Positions 20,828-31,863 of a stretch of 64,000 bases of DNA are shown here, piece after piece. Each line of letters opens with the position of its first letter. The stretch's first letter is position 1. Below the pieces are notes generated by a model, which saw only the letters and a list, made by a program, of their open reading frames with translations, ran no database searches and was not told the origin of the DNA. The position numbers and the translations under genes were made by a program. The stretch is from positions 78,845,740 to 78,909,739 of the forward strand of contig JAOWCC010000577.1 in assembly GCA_030867875.1 (NCBI GenBank), read 5' to 3'. Source of the stretch: Actinernus sp. WN-2022. Lineage: Eukaryota > Cnidaria > Anthozoa > Actiniaria > Actinernidae.

Positions 20828-21745
20828 TTGATCCGACGTATACCAGTGGAGTGTTGTTCGTGGTCGCTCATTTATAAACTTTTACATTGGATTGCATTTC
20901 GACCACAGATCTTTACAGATCCGACATTATCTGCTATGGGCAACGACATCGTCTCTTGGAGATTTTACATTGGGACTTTTCTTTCCACTTCACGATCAAA
21001 GCGATCAAGTTTATCATCTAGCCAATCGTGCAAGACTTCCAGACCACTCAAATATGCTCCTATTTTCATGTTATTTGCTGTTGCTGTTGCTTTAACTATC
21101 TGCATGGATATTGAACCCAACCCTGGTCCTTCTTCAACCTCTACTAATTTGGCTTCTGCACACGTTGCTGCCAACGTTACCGATCCTACTACATACAGAT
21201 TCTCCAGCCTTTTCAACAAGACCAAACGTATTCAACTTAAACTTACCCGCTATCAACATCACCTCCTGAACTTCAAGTATTACCAAGAACATTCCATTAT
21301 CCCTAAATCGCTATTTACAAGCATACCACCTATAAACACTCAAAATGAGACTTTTCATCGTCGCTGGAGATTCATCTCGCATTTTGCCGCCCGCCGTTAT
21401 CTCAGACTGCTCATCAAAGAATGTAAGAACACTATTTGTTATTTAACCTCTGAACTTAATATTTATATTGATTTGCTTCAGAAATCTTGTACACCAGAAG
21501 TTTTTTTATTTTACCAATCTAGGCTTAATTCCATGACCTCATCGCTTGATAATGTTCTTGCTAACCGACGTGCTTCTAAATCTTCTTGCTTGCGTAATGG
21601 CTCTAATCACGTTTCCGTTTCTGCCTTTCACCGCAACACTAATGTTAACATAGATAACATTGACAGTGACACGCCTAACATCAACTCAATTAACACTTTG
21701 TCTTCTGCTAATAAGATAAAAAAGAAACGCACACGCCGGCCTTAA
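20828..21745 (+). CDS. 305-aa retroelement protein with 2A-like motif (copy 2)
   Basis: Same length and frame as the ORF at 19661. The only coding difference noticed is Ala-to-Asp near the C-terminus (IAS in copy 1, IDS in copy 2; about 21663), plus a silent change in the KIKKK region. The 2A-like DIEPNPGP motif is at residues 94-101 again. Retention of the full frame in both copies fits very recent tandem formation and does not by itself prove selection. Confidence 0.7.
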   Translation: MIRRIPVECCSWSLIYKLLHWIAFRPQIFTDPTLSAMGNDIVSWRFYIGTFLSTSRSKRSSLSSSQSCKTSRPLKYAPIFMLFAVAVALTICMDIEPNPGPSSTSTNLASAHVAANVTDPTTYRFSSLFNKTKRIQLKLTRYQHHLLNFKYYQEHSIIPKSLFTSIPPINTQNETFHRRWRFISHFAARRYLRLLIKECKNTICYLTSELNIYIDLLQKSCTPEVFLFYQSRLNSMTSSLDNVLANRRASKSSCLRNGSNHVSVSAFHRNTNVNIDNIDSDTPNINSINTLSSANKIKKKRTRRP

Positions 21746-21866
21746 CAAACGCGACGAGACCTACTAATCAGTCACACCGTTAGTTATCTTTCGTTATCAT
21801 ATTATGTTTTTTACGTCATTTCCGTTTTACCATTATATATTGTCAAGTCACATTGTAAAAGTTCCT

Positions 21867-21911
21867 TAGCACCTGATGAAGACTAGTATGGCTAGTCGAA
21901 ATATTGTGCTA
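21867..21911 (+). ncRNA. Hammerhead-ribozyme-like fold, copy 2
   Basis: Third copy in register (2334 bp after the first), with the same stem I, CTGATGA, stem II and GAAA. It lies 141 bp before the truncated right end of the insert. Confidence 0.45.
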
Positions 21912-22051
21912 CATTAAATCCGTATAATTCTACGTCGTATTGGTTATTCTTCATTCTACTTATTTCTTAATCTGCGAACCATTTAGATCATTGTTTGATC
22001 CGACGTATACCAGTGGAGTGTTGTTCGTGGTCGCTCATTTATAAACTTTTA

Positions 22052-22434
22052 CATTATTAACACAGCTGATATGAGTCGTGATCGAAAATTCGTTAGCCGT
22101 TTCAAATGTTGGCGCATGCACGGCTTTAAAAAATGAATATTCACAAGCTATTGTGACTTTGAAATCGTAAATGTGTATCGGTATTAATAAATTTAGTAAA
22201 AATGTATTTAATTTTAGAATTATATTTTTTAAAGCCGTAATTCTCAATTTTTTTCATATGTACGCCACCCCTCCCCCCTACTTTTATGACGTCATATAGG
22301 TATGACGTCACTGTATGTATGGTCATATTAAGAATTTCATTTGGTGCCCATTTAGAGACAAAGACGGCTCAAAAAAGCTAGCACAATCTACTGAAACTAA
22401 TTATATGCCCTGGACCAGGGTGCCGTTCGCTCAG
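22052..22434. repeat. Satellite monomer 5, segment c (positions 1587-1969)
   Basis: Completes monomer 5 after the 2720-bp insert. Private G-to-A at 22396. Confidence 0.95.
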
Positions 22435-24403
22435 ACAACCCCTGCCATTTAAGTCGGACCTCTTCAGCAATTTCCGGCTATTTTTAACACAACCCCCCTC
22501 CCCCATTTCAATGTTGGTTTTCGAGAAGACCGAAATGTTGCCTTTCTATCCCAACATTGTGAAGGGGGAGGGGGACAAGCGAAGTCATAAAAATCGCGGC
22601 AATCTGTCAGAGGAGTTCGTTCAGTGTTCTAAATAGCCTTATTTTGTCGAGCGGTCCGTACTTAAATGGCGAAGGTTGTATGAGGCGAGATTCTAGGTAG
22701 CCGCACATGGTATAATTGTTGATAACGTCCAGGCAATTTAACGAAAACAGCTCAAAATGAGAGGCGGTAGTAAACACTTGGTGGGTATACGGGTGGGCTT
22801 GTCAATTGGAAATTTTATGAAAAAGCCCGATACCCCGGGAGAAAAAAATATCCGAGGGCGTATCCAAATATTTTACTTGTAATTACAATAAATAATTCAG
22901 TCAAATAGATAGAATCCCTTTTTAATGAAGCTGTAATTAATAGGTAGCCTTATCAGAAGTCTATGTTATGGACTTCTGGCATTATTCACAAAAATAAAAT
23001 AAATCGAGTTGTACCTTGCGATACTAGGCTGTGGGGAATTGACATTTACAAATAAATAACAAGCTCGTAGGGAGAGAGGGAGATTTTAAACTTGCAACAT
23101 ATGTCGCGACACGGGTTGTACATTTCACTGGAACCGTCTGAGACCCAACACTCCTTCGGAAAGCACTATTGAAGGTTTGACATTGCCTTCACGAAGGAAA
23201 CACCGACACTTTGTACCGGAAAAGAAGAACTGACCTTAGTTCGCGGAGGTGTGTTGGAGGAGATCGAAACAGAGATGATGCAGGTTCATTGGAGAGTTTT
23301 TCATTTCACTCAAATATCTTTGAGGGCGAGCAGCTTGCTGTACCAGCGTGCTCTTGGAGCTTTGCCGAACTTGTTTTCTTCCACCGTTAGCGTGACATAT
23401 ATAGTTGGTGTAACGTGACAACGGTTCACCATACGGTTCACCAATCTATTTGATAATGCTGACCAAAGCCGCTGGAAATTCTCTCTTAAACCAATTTACA
23501 TCGCTAACAGATCCGGTATATTTTACATTTCTGTATTATTATAGCCTCTAGCGAACATTTTCGCGCAGTCCGACACGTTTCTCATGGTGAACCGTAGTTT
23601 GAAAGAAAAGTTAAGTATGTTTTTTTATTGCAACGGTTCACCATGCGAACCGTGTCACAGTGCGCGACTATTTTCGCTAGAGTCATTCATAATACGGAAT
23701 TGCAAAATATACGGGATGTGTTAGCGATGTAAATTGGTTGAAGAGAGAATTTCCCCCGACTTTGGTCAGCATTATCGAATAGATTGGTGAACCGTATGGT
23801 GAACCGTTGTCACGTTACACCAACTATATGTCACGCTAACGCTGGAAGAAAAGAAGTTCGGCAAAACACCGAGAATAACCTTGAAAAACCTTGTGGTTAT
23901 TTTGCTCCCAACCTTCGATAACGGCTTGGGCAAAGCTTTCTCTGTTGGGAAATTTCTCAGTGTCGGCCCTACTATAAGTCAGTAGATATATTGTTCGCTG
24001 AATTCGGCCCTCAAGCTCGGCATTATTAACACAGCTGATATGAGTCGTGATCGAAAATTCGTTAGCCGTTTCAAATGTTGGCGCATGCACGGCTTTAAAA
24101 AATGAATATTCACAAGCTATTGTGACTTTGAAATCGTAAATGTGTATCGGTATTAATAAATTTAGTAAAAATGTATTTAATTTTAGAATTATATTTTTTA
24201 AAGCCGTAATTCTCAATTTTTTTCATATGTACGCCACCCCTCCCCCCTACTTTTATGACGTCATATAGGTATGACGTCACTGTATGTATGGTCATATTAA
24301 GAATTTCATTTGGTGCCCATTTAGAGACAAAGACGGCTCAAAAAAGCTAGCACAATCTACTGAAGCTAATTATATGCCCTGGACCAGGGTGCCGTTCGCT
24401 CAG
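22435..24403. repeat. Satellite monomer 6
   Basis: C227/T229 type. Two private changes: TTTTTAATGAAG near 22923 and TATTATTATAGCC near 23541. Confidence 0.95.
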
Positions 24404-26663
24404 ACAACCCCTGCCATTTAAGTCGGACCTCTTCAGCAATTTCCGGCTATTTTTAACACAACCCCCCTCCCCCATTTCAATGTTGGTTTTCGAGAAGACC
24501 GAAATGTTGCCTTTCTATCCCAACATTGTGAAGGGGGAGGGGGACAAGCGAAGTCATAAAAATCGCGGCAATCTGTCAGAGGAGTTCGTTCAGTGTTCTA
24601 AATAGCCTTATTTTGTCGAGCGGTCCGTACTGAAATGGCGAAGGTTGTATGAGGCGAGATTCTAGGTAGCCGCACATGGTATAATTGTTGATAACGTCCA
24701 GGCAATTTAACGAAAACAGCTCAAAATGAGAGGCGGTAGTAAACACTTGGTGGGTATACGGGTGGGCTTGTCAATTGGAAATTTTATGAAAAAGCCCGAT
24801 ACCCCGGGAGAAAAAAATATCCGAGGGCGTATCCAAATATTTTACTTGTAATTACAATAAATAATTCAGTCAAATAGATAGAATCCCTTTTTTATGAAGC
24901 TGTAATTAATAGGTAGCCTTATCAGAAGTCTATGTTATGGACTTCTGGCATTATTCACAAAAATAAAATAAATCGAGTTGTACCTTGCGATACTAGGCTG
25001 TGGGGAATTGACATTTACAAATAAATAACAAGCTCGTAGGGAGAGAGGGAGATTTTAAACTTGCAACATATGTCGCGACACGGGTTGTACATTTCACTGG
25101 AACCGTCTGAGACCCAACACTCCTTCGGAAAGCACTATTGAAGGTTTGACATTGCCTTCACGAAGGAAACACCGACACTTTGTACCGGAAAAGAAGAACT
25201 GACCTTAGTTCGCGGAGGTGTGTTGGAGGAGATCGAAACAGAGATGATGCAGGTTCATTGGAGAGTTTTTCATTTCACTCAAATATCTTTGAGGGCGAGC
25301 AGCTTGCTGTACCAGCGTGCTCTTGGAGCTTTGCCGAACTTGTTTTCTTCCACCGTTAGCGTGACATATATAGTTGGTGTAACGTGACAACGGTTCACCA
25401 TACGGTTCACCAATCTATTTGATAATGCTGACCAAAGCCGCTGGAAATTCTCTCTTAAACCAATTTACATCGCTAACAGATCCGGTATATTTTACATTTC
25501 TGTATTATTAAAGCCTCTAGCGAACATTTTCGCGCAGTCCGACACGTTTCTCATGGTGAACCGTAGTTTGAAAGAAAAGTTAAGTATGTTTTTTTATTGC
25601 AACGGTTCACCATGCGAACCGTGTCACAGTGCGCGACTATTTTCGCTAGAGTCATTCATAATACGGAATTGCAAAATATACGGGATGTGTTAGCGATGTA
25701 AATTGGTTGAAGAGAGAATTTCCCCCGACTTTGGTCAGCATTATCGAATAGATTGGTGAACCGTATGGTGAACCGTTGTCACGTTACACCAACTATATGT
25801 CACGCTAACGCTGGAAGAAAAGAAGTTCGGCAAAACACCGAGAATAACCTTGAAAAACCTTGTGGTTATTTTGCTCCCAACCTTCGATAACGGCTTGGGC
25901 AAAGCTTTCTCTGTTGGGAAATTTCTCAGTGTCGGCCCTACTATAAGTCAGTAGATATATTGTTCGCTGAATTCGGCCCTCAAGCTCGGCATTATTAAAG
26001 GGGCTGTGTCACGGTAAGACTTTCATTCGTTTTTCCGGCCCGGAAAGAGCTATTTCCACCGATTTTGATATGAACTAACGAACCTCTCGGCCATGTGGGA
26101 TGCTTAAAATCAAAGCAAATATGCAAAAATTACTAACAAACGGTGTATATAAACAGTCTCCAGGGAAAATATTGAAAATCCTTTCAATCAAGCATTGAGG
26201 GAGGGAAGTTTAACTGTTTGTATCCAATTAACAACCACTAAACGAGCGATTACTCGATACATGCGCAGTGCCATGACACAGCCCCTTTACACAGCTGATA
26301 TGAGTCGTGATCGAAAATTCGTTAGCCGTTTCAAATGTTGGCGCATGCACGGCTTTAAAAAATGAATATTCACAAGCTATTGTGACTTTGAAATCGTAAA
26401 TGTGTATCGGTATTAATAAATTTAGTAAAAATGTATTTAATTTTAGAATTATATTTTTTAAAGCCGTAATTCTCAATTTTTTTCATATGTACGCCACCCC
26501 TCCCCCCTACTTTTATGACGTCATATAGGTATGACGTCACTGTATGTATGGTCATATTAAGAATTTCATTTGGTGCCCATTTAGAGACAAAGACGGCTCA
26601 AAAAAGCTAGCACAATCTACTGAAGCTAATTATATGCCCTGGACCAGGGTGCCGTTCGCTCAG
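24404..26663. repeat. Satellite monomer 7 (2260 bp, with 292-bp MITE)
   Basis: First of four consecutive monomers with the MITE. Carries T229G. Confidence 0.95.
25997..26288. mobile_element. 292-bp MITE, copy in monomer 7
   Basis: Terminal inverted repeats AAAGGGGCTGTGTCACGG and CCATGACACAGCCCCTTT (one mismatch). The site is monomer position 1594, in ATTATTAACACAG. The flanks allow a TTAA or TA duplication with one base lost, so the superfamily is uncertain (piggyBac-like if TTAA). There is no coding capacity. Confidence 0.85.
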
Positions 26664-26675
26664 ACAACCCCTGCC

Positions 26676-27351
26676 TCAGGTACATTAAGGCCTGGGTCTC
26701 AAGATGGCCACCCCAAATCAATAGGGGGTAGCCTATCTCTTTCTCTTTGTAATATTTGTCCATACAATTTTGAAAAATATGATGTTTGTCACGACCTTAA
26801 CAATTACACATGACAGTTTCCATGGAAACATGGAATGTGACCTTTGAACTCTAATGAAAAGCATTTATTTTATAGCCTCCTGCATTATGGTAAAGTATTT
26901 TCATATGCCGGGGATTTTTATGCGTGTGAATCAGAGATAGTCCATACTTTATAAATCCAACGAGGACAATTGAAAATATTATGTGGAAGACTCATTTAGG
27001 CTAACGTGAAATTTGATACCTCAAATTTACGACCATTTAATAATATGTTTCTCTAGTGTCCTCGTTGGATTTATAAACTATGGATTGTCTCTGATTCATA
27101 TACATAAATATACCCGGCATATGAAAACACTTTACCATAATGCAGGAGGCTTTTGCATATCTTTTTTTTTAATTAGAGTTCAAAGGTTAGATTTCCAGTT
27201 TCTATGGAAACTGTCATATGTAATTGTTAAGGTCATAACAACATCGTGTTTGTCAAAGTTTTAAGTAAAACGATTACAACGTGAAAGAGATAGACTACCC
27301 CTTCTCGATTTGCCGGCGGCCATTTTGGGACCCAGGCCTTAATACACCTGA
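26676..27351. mobile_element. 676-bp near-complete palindrome (foldback transposon)
   Basis: Begins TCAGGTACATTAAGGCCTGG and ends with the inverted CCAGGCCTTAATACACCTGA. Complementarity continues almost to the centre (about 27010), for example TAAATCCAACGAGGAC versus GTCCTCGTTGGATTTA and CTGCATTATGGTAAAG versus CTTTACCATAATGCAG. The flanks CTGCC and GGCCATTT give at most a 2-3-bp GC/GCC duplication. There is no coding capacity. Confidence 0.85.
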
Positions 27352-28936
27352 GGCCATTTAAGTCGGACCTCTTCAGCAATTTCCGGCTATTTTTAACACA
27401 ACCCCCCTCCCCCATTTCAATGTTGGTTTTCGAGAAGACCGAAATGTTGCCTTTCTATCCCAACATTGTGAAGGGGGAGGGGGACAAGCGAAGTCATAAA
27501 AATCGCGGCAATCTGTCAGAGGAGTTCGTTCAGTGTTCTAAATAGCCTTATTTTGTCGAGCGGTCCGTATTTAAATGGCGAAGGTTGTATGAGGCGAGAT
27601 TCTAGGTAGCCGCACATGGTATAATTGTTGATAACGTCCAGGCAATTTAACGAAAACAGCTCAAAATGAGAGGCGGTAGTAAACACTTGGTGGGTATACG
27701 GGTGGGCTTGTCAATTGGAAATTTTATGAAAAAGCCCGATACCCCGGGAGAAAAAAATATCCGAGGGCGTATCCAAATATTTTACTTGTAATTACAATAA
27801 ATAATTCAGTCAAATAGATAGAATCCCTTTTTTATGAAGCTGTAATTAATAGGTAGCCTTATCAGAAGTCTATGTTATGGACTTCTGGCATTATTCACAA
27901 AAATAAAATAAATCGAGTTGTACCTTGCGATACTAGGCTGTGGGGAATTGACATTTACAAATAAATAACAAGCTCGTAGGGAGAGAGGGAGATTTTAAAC
28001 TTGCAACATATGTCGCGACACGGGTTGTACATTTCACTGGAACCGTCTGAGACCCAACACTCCTTCGGAAAGCACTATTGAAGGTTTGACATTGCCTTCA
28101 CGAAGGAAACACCGACACTTTGTACCGGAAAAGAAGAACTGACCTTAGTTCGCGGAGGTGTGTTGGAGGAGATCGAAACAGAGATGATGCAGGTTCATTG
28201 GAGAGTTTTTCATTTCACTCAAATATCTTTGAGGGCGAGCAGCTTGCTGTACCAGCGTGCTCTTGGAGCTTTGCCGAACTTGTTTTCTTCCACCGTTAGC
28301 GTGACATATATAGTTGGTGTAACGTGACAACGGTTCACCATACGGTTCACCAATCTATTTGATAATGCTGACCAAAGCCGCTGGAAATTCTCTCTTAAAC
28401 CAATTTACATCGCTAACAGATCCGGTATATTTTACATTTCTGTATTATTAAAGCCTCTAGCGAACATTTTCGCGCAGTCCGACACGTTTCTCATGGTGAA
28501 CCGTAGTTTGAAAGAAAAGTTAAGTATGTTTTTTTATTGCAACGGTTCACCATGCGAACCGTGTCACAGTGCGCGACTATTTTCGCTAGAGTCATTCATA
28601 ATACGGAATTGCAAAATATACGGGATGTGTTAGCGATGTAAATTGGTTGAAGAGAGAATTTCCCCCGACTTTGGTCAGCATTATCGAATAGATTGGTGAA
28701 CCGTATGGTGAACCGTTGTCACGTTACACCAACTATATGTCACGCTAACGCTGGAAGAAAAGAAGTTCGGCAAAACACCGAGAATAACCTTGAAAAACCT
28801 TGTGGTTATTTTGCTCCCAACCTTCGATAACGGCTTGGGCAAAGCTTTCTCTGTTGGGAAATTTCTCAGTGTCGGCCCTACTATAAGTCAGTAGATATAT
28901 TGTTCGCTGAATTCGGCCCTCAAGCTCGGCATTATT

Positions 28937-29228
28937 AAAGGGGCTGTGTCACGGTAAGACTTTCATTCGTTTTTCCGGCCCGGAAAGAGCTATTTCCACC
29001 GATTTTGATATGAACTAACGAACCTCTCGGCCATGTGGGATGCTTAAAATCAAAGCAAATATGCAAAAATTACTAACAAACGGTGTATATAAACAGTCTC
29101 CAGGGAAAATATTGAAAATCCTTTCAATCAAGCATTGAGGGAGGGAAGTTTAACTGTTTGTATCCAATTAACAACCACTAAACGAGCGATTACTCGATAC
29201 ATGCGCAGTGCCATGACACAGCCCCTTT
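28937..29228. mobile_element. 292-bp MITE, copy in monomer 8
   Basis: Same site, orientation and sequence by eye as the copy at 25997, so copied by satellite duplication rather than a new insertion. Confidence 0.85.
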
Positions 29229-29603
29229 ACACAGCTGATATGAGTCGTGATCGAAAATTCGTTAGCCGTTTCAAATGTTGGCGCATGCACGGCTTTAAAA
29301 AATGAATATTCACAAGCTATTGTGACTTTGAAATCGTAAATGTGTATCGGTATTAATAAATTTAGTAAAAATGTATTTAATTTTAGAATTATATTTTTTA
29401 AAGCCGTAATTCTCAATTTTTTTCATATGTACGCCACCCCTCCCCCCTACTTTTATGACGTCATATAGGTATGACGTCACTGTATGTATGGTCATATTAA
29501 GAATTTCATTTGGTGCCCATTTAGAGACAAAGACGGCTCAAAAAAGCTAGCACAATCTACTGAAGCTAATTATATGCCCTGGACCAGGGTGCCGTTCGCT
29601 CAG

Positions 29604-31863
29604 ACAACCCCTGCCATTTAAGTCGGACCTCTTCAGCAATTTCCGGCTATTTTTAACACAACCCCCCTCCCCCATTTCAATGTTGGTTTTCGAGAAGACC
29701 GAAATGTTGCCTTTCTATCCCAACATTGTGAAGGGGGAGGGGGACAAGCGAAGTCATAAAAATCGCGGCAATCTGTCAGAGGAGTTCGTTCAGTGTTCTA
29801 AATAGCCTTATTTTGTCGAGCGGTCCGTATTTAAATGGCGAAGGTTGTATGAGGCGAGATTCTAGGTAGCCGCACATGGTATAATTGTTGATAACGTCCA
29901 GGCAATTTAACGAAAACAGCTCAAAATGAGAGGCGGTAGTAAACACTTGGTGGGTATACGGGTGGGCTTGTCAATTGGAAATTTTATGAAAAAGCCCGAT
30001 ACCCCGGGAGAAAAAAATATCCGAGGGCGTATCCAAATATTTTACTTGTAATTACAATAAATAATTCAGTCAAATAGATAGAATCCCTTTTTTATGAAGC
30101 TGTAATTAATAGGTAGCCTTATCAGAAGTCTATGTTATGGACTTCTGGCATTATTCACAAAAATAAAATAAATCGAGTTGTACCTTGCGATACTAGGCTG
30201 TGGGGAATTGACATTTACAAATAAATAACAAGCTCGTAGGGAGAGAGGGAGATTTTAAACTTGCAACATATGTCGCGACACGGGTTGTACATTTCACTGG
30301 AACCGTCTGAGACCCAACACTCCTTCGGAAAGCACTATTGAAGGTTTGACATTGCCTTCACGAAGGAAACACCGACACTTTGTACCGGAAAAGAAGAACT
30401 GACCTTAGTTCGCGGAGGTGTGTTGGAGGAGATCGAAACAGAGATGATGCAGGTTCATTGGAGAGTTTTTCATTTCACTCAAATATCTTTGAGGGCGAGC
30501 AGCTTGCTGTACCAGCGTGCTCTTGGAGCTTTGCCGAACTTGTTTTCTTCCACCGTTAGCGTGACATATATAGTTGGTGTAACGTGACAACGGTTCACCA
30601 TACGGTTCACCAATCTATTTGATAATGCTGACCAAAGCCGCTGGAAATTCTCTCTTAAACCAATTTACATCGCTAACAGATCCGGTATATTTTACATTTC
30701 TGTATTATTAAAGCCTCTAGCGAACATTTTCGCGCAGTCCGACACGTTTCTCATGGTGAACCGTAGTTTGAAAGAAAAGTTAAGTATGTTTTTTTATTGC
30801 AACGGTTCACCATGCGAACCGTGTCACAGTGCGCGACTATTTTCGCTAGAGTCATTCATAATACGGAATTGCAAAATATACGGGATGTGTTAGCGATGTA
30901 AATTGGTTGAAGAGAGAATTTCCCCCGACTTTGGTCAGCATTATCGAATAGATTGGTGAACCGTATGGTGAACCGTTGTCACATTACACCAACTATATGT
31001 CACGCTAACGCTGGAAGAAAAGAAGTTCGGCAAAACACCGAGAATAACCTTGAAAAACCTTGTGGTTATTTTGCTCCCAACCTTCGATAACGGCTTGGGC
31101 AAAGCTTTCTCTGTTGGGAAATTTCTCAGTGTCGGCCCTACTATAAGTCAGTAGATATATTGTTCGCTGAATTCGGCCCTCAAGCTCGGCATTATTAAAG
31201 GGGCTGTGTCACGGTAAGACTTTCATTCGTTTTTCCGGCCCGGAAAGAGCTATTTCCACCGATTTTGATATGAACTAACGAACCTCTCGGCCATGTGGGA
31301 TGCTTAAAATCAAAGCAAATATGCAAAAATTACTAACAAACGGTGTATATAAACAGTCTCCAGGGAAAATATTGAAAATCCTTTCAATCAAGCATTGAGG
31401 GAGGGAAGTTTAACTGTTTGTATCCAATTAACAACCACTAAACGAGCGATTACTCGATACATGCGCAGTGCCATGACACAGCCCCTTTACCCAGCTGATA
31501 TGAGTCGTGATCGAAAATTCGTTAGCCGTTTCAAATGTTGGCGCATGCACGGCTTTAAAAAATGAATATTCACAAGCTATTGTGACTTTGAAATCGTAAA
31601 TGTGTATCGGTATTAATAAATTTAGTAAAAATGTATTTAATTTTAGAATTATATTTTTTAAAGCCGTAATTCTCAATTTTTTTCATATGTACGCCACCCC
31701 TCCCCCCTACTTTTATGACGTCATATAGGTATGACGTCACTGTATGTATGGTCATATTAAGAATTTCATTTGGTGCCCATTTAGAGACAAAGACGGCTCA
31801 AAAAAGCTAGCACAATCTACTGAAGCTAATTATATGCCCTGGACCAGGGTGCCGTTCGCTCAG
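29604..31863. repeat. Satellite monomer 9 (2260 bp, with MITE)
   Basis: C227T type. Private changes: CACATTACACC near 30983 and TTACCCAGC just after the MITE (31491). Confidence 0.95.
31197..31488. mobile_element. 292-bp MITE, copy in monomer 9
   Basis: Same site and ends as the copy at 25997. Confidence 0.85.

Larger units (their letters stand above)
19332..22051 (+). mobile_element. 2720-bp insert: 1167-bp tandem retroelement unit (2.3 copies), Penelope-like/retrozyme-like
   Basis: Between monomer positions 1579 and 1587 (7 satellite bases AGCTCGG lost, no target duplication) lies a head-to-tail repeat with an exact 1167-bp period. It comprises a partial tail (19332-19660), a full unit from 19661, and a second copy from 20828 truncated at 22051 in its 5' part of the next unit. 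Only two or so substitutions separate the copies (for example near 20496 versus 21663). Each unit has an intact 305-codon ORF, a ~120-nt spacer, a hammerhead-like fold, then ~85 nt before the next ORF. Tandem organisation plus hammerhead motifs is a known property of Penelope-like retroelements and of retrozymes. No RT or GIY-YIG domain is present, so it would be non-autonomous. Assignment is inference. Confidence 0.6.
26664..29603. repeat. Satellite monomer 8 (2940 bp, with two insertions)
   Basis: Carries both the 676-bp palindrome (monomer position 13) and the 292-bp MITE. C227T variant, shared with monomers 9 and 10. Confidence 0.95.
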
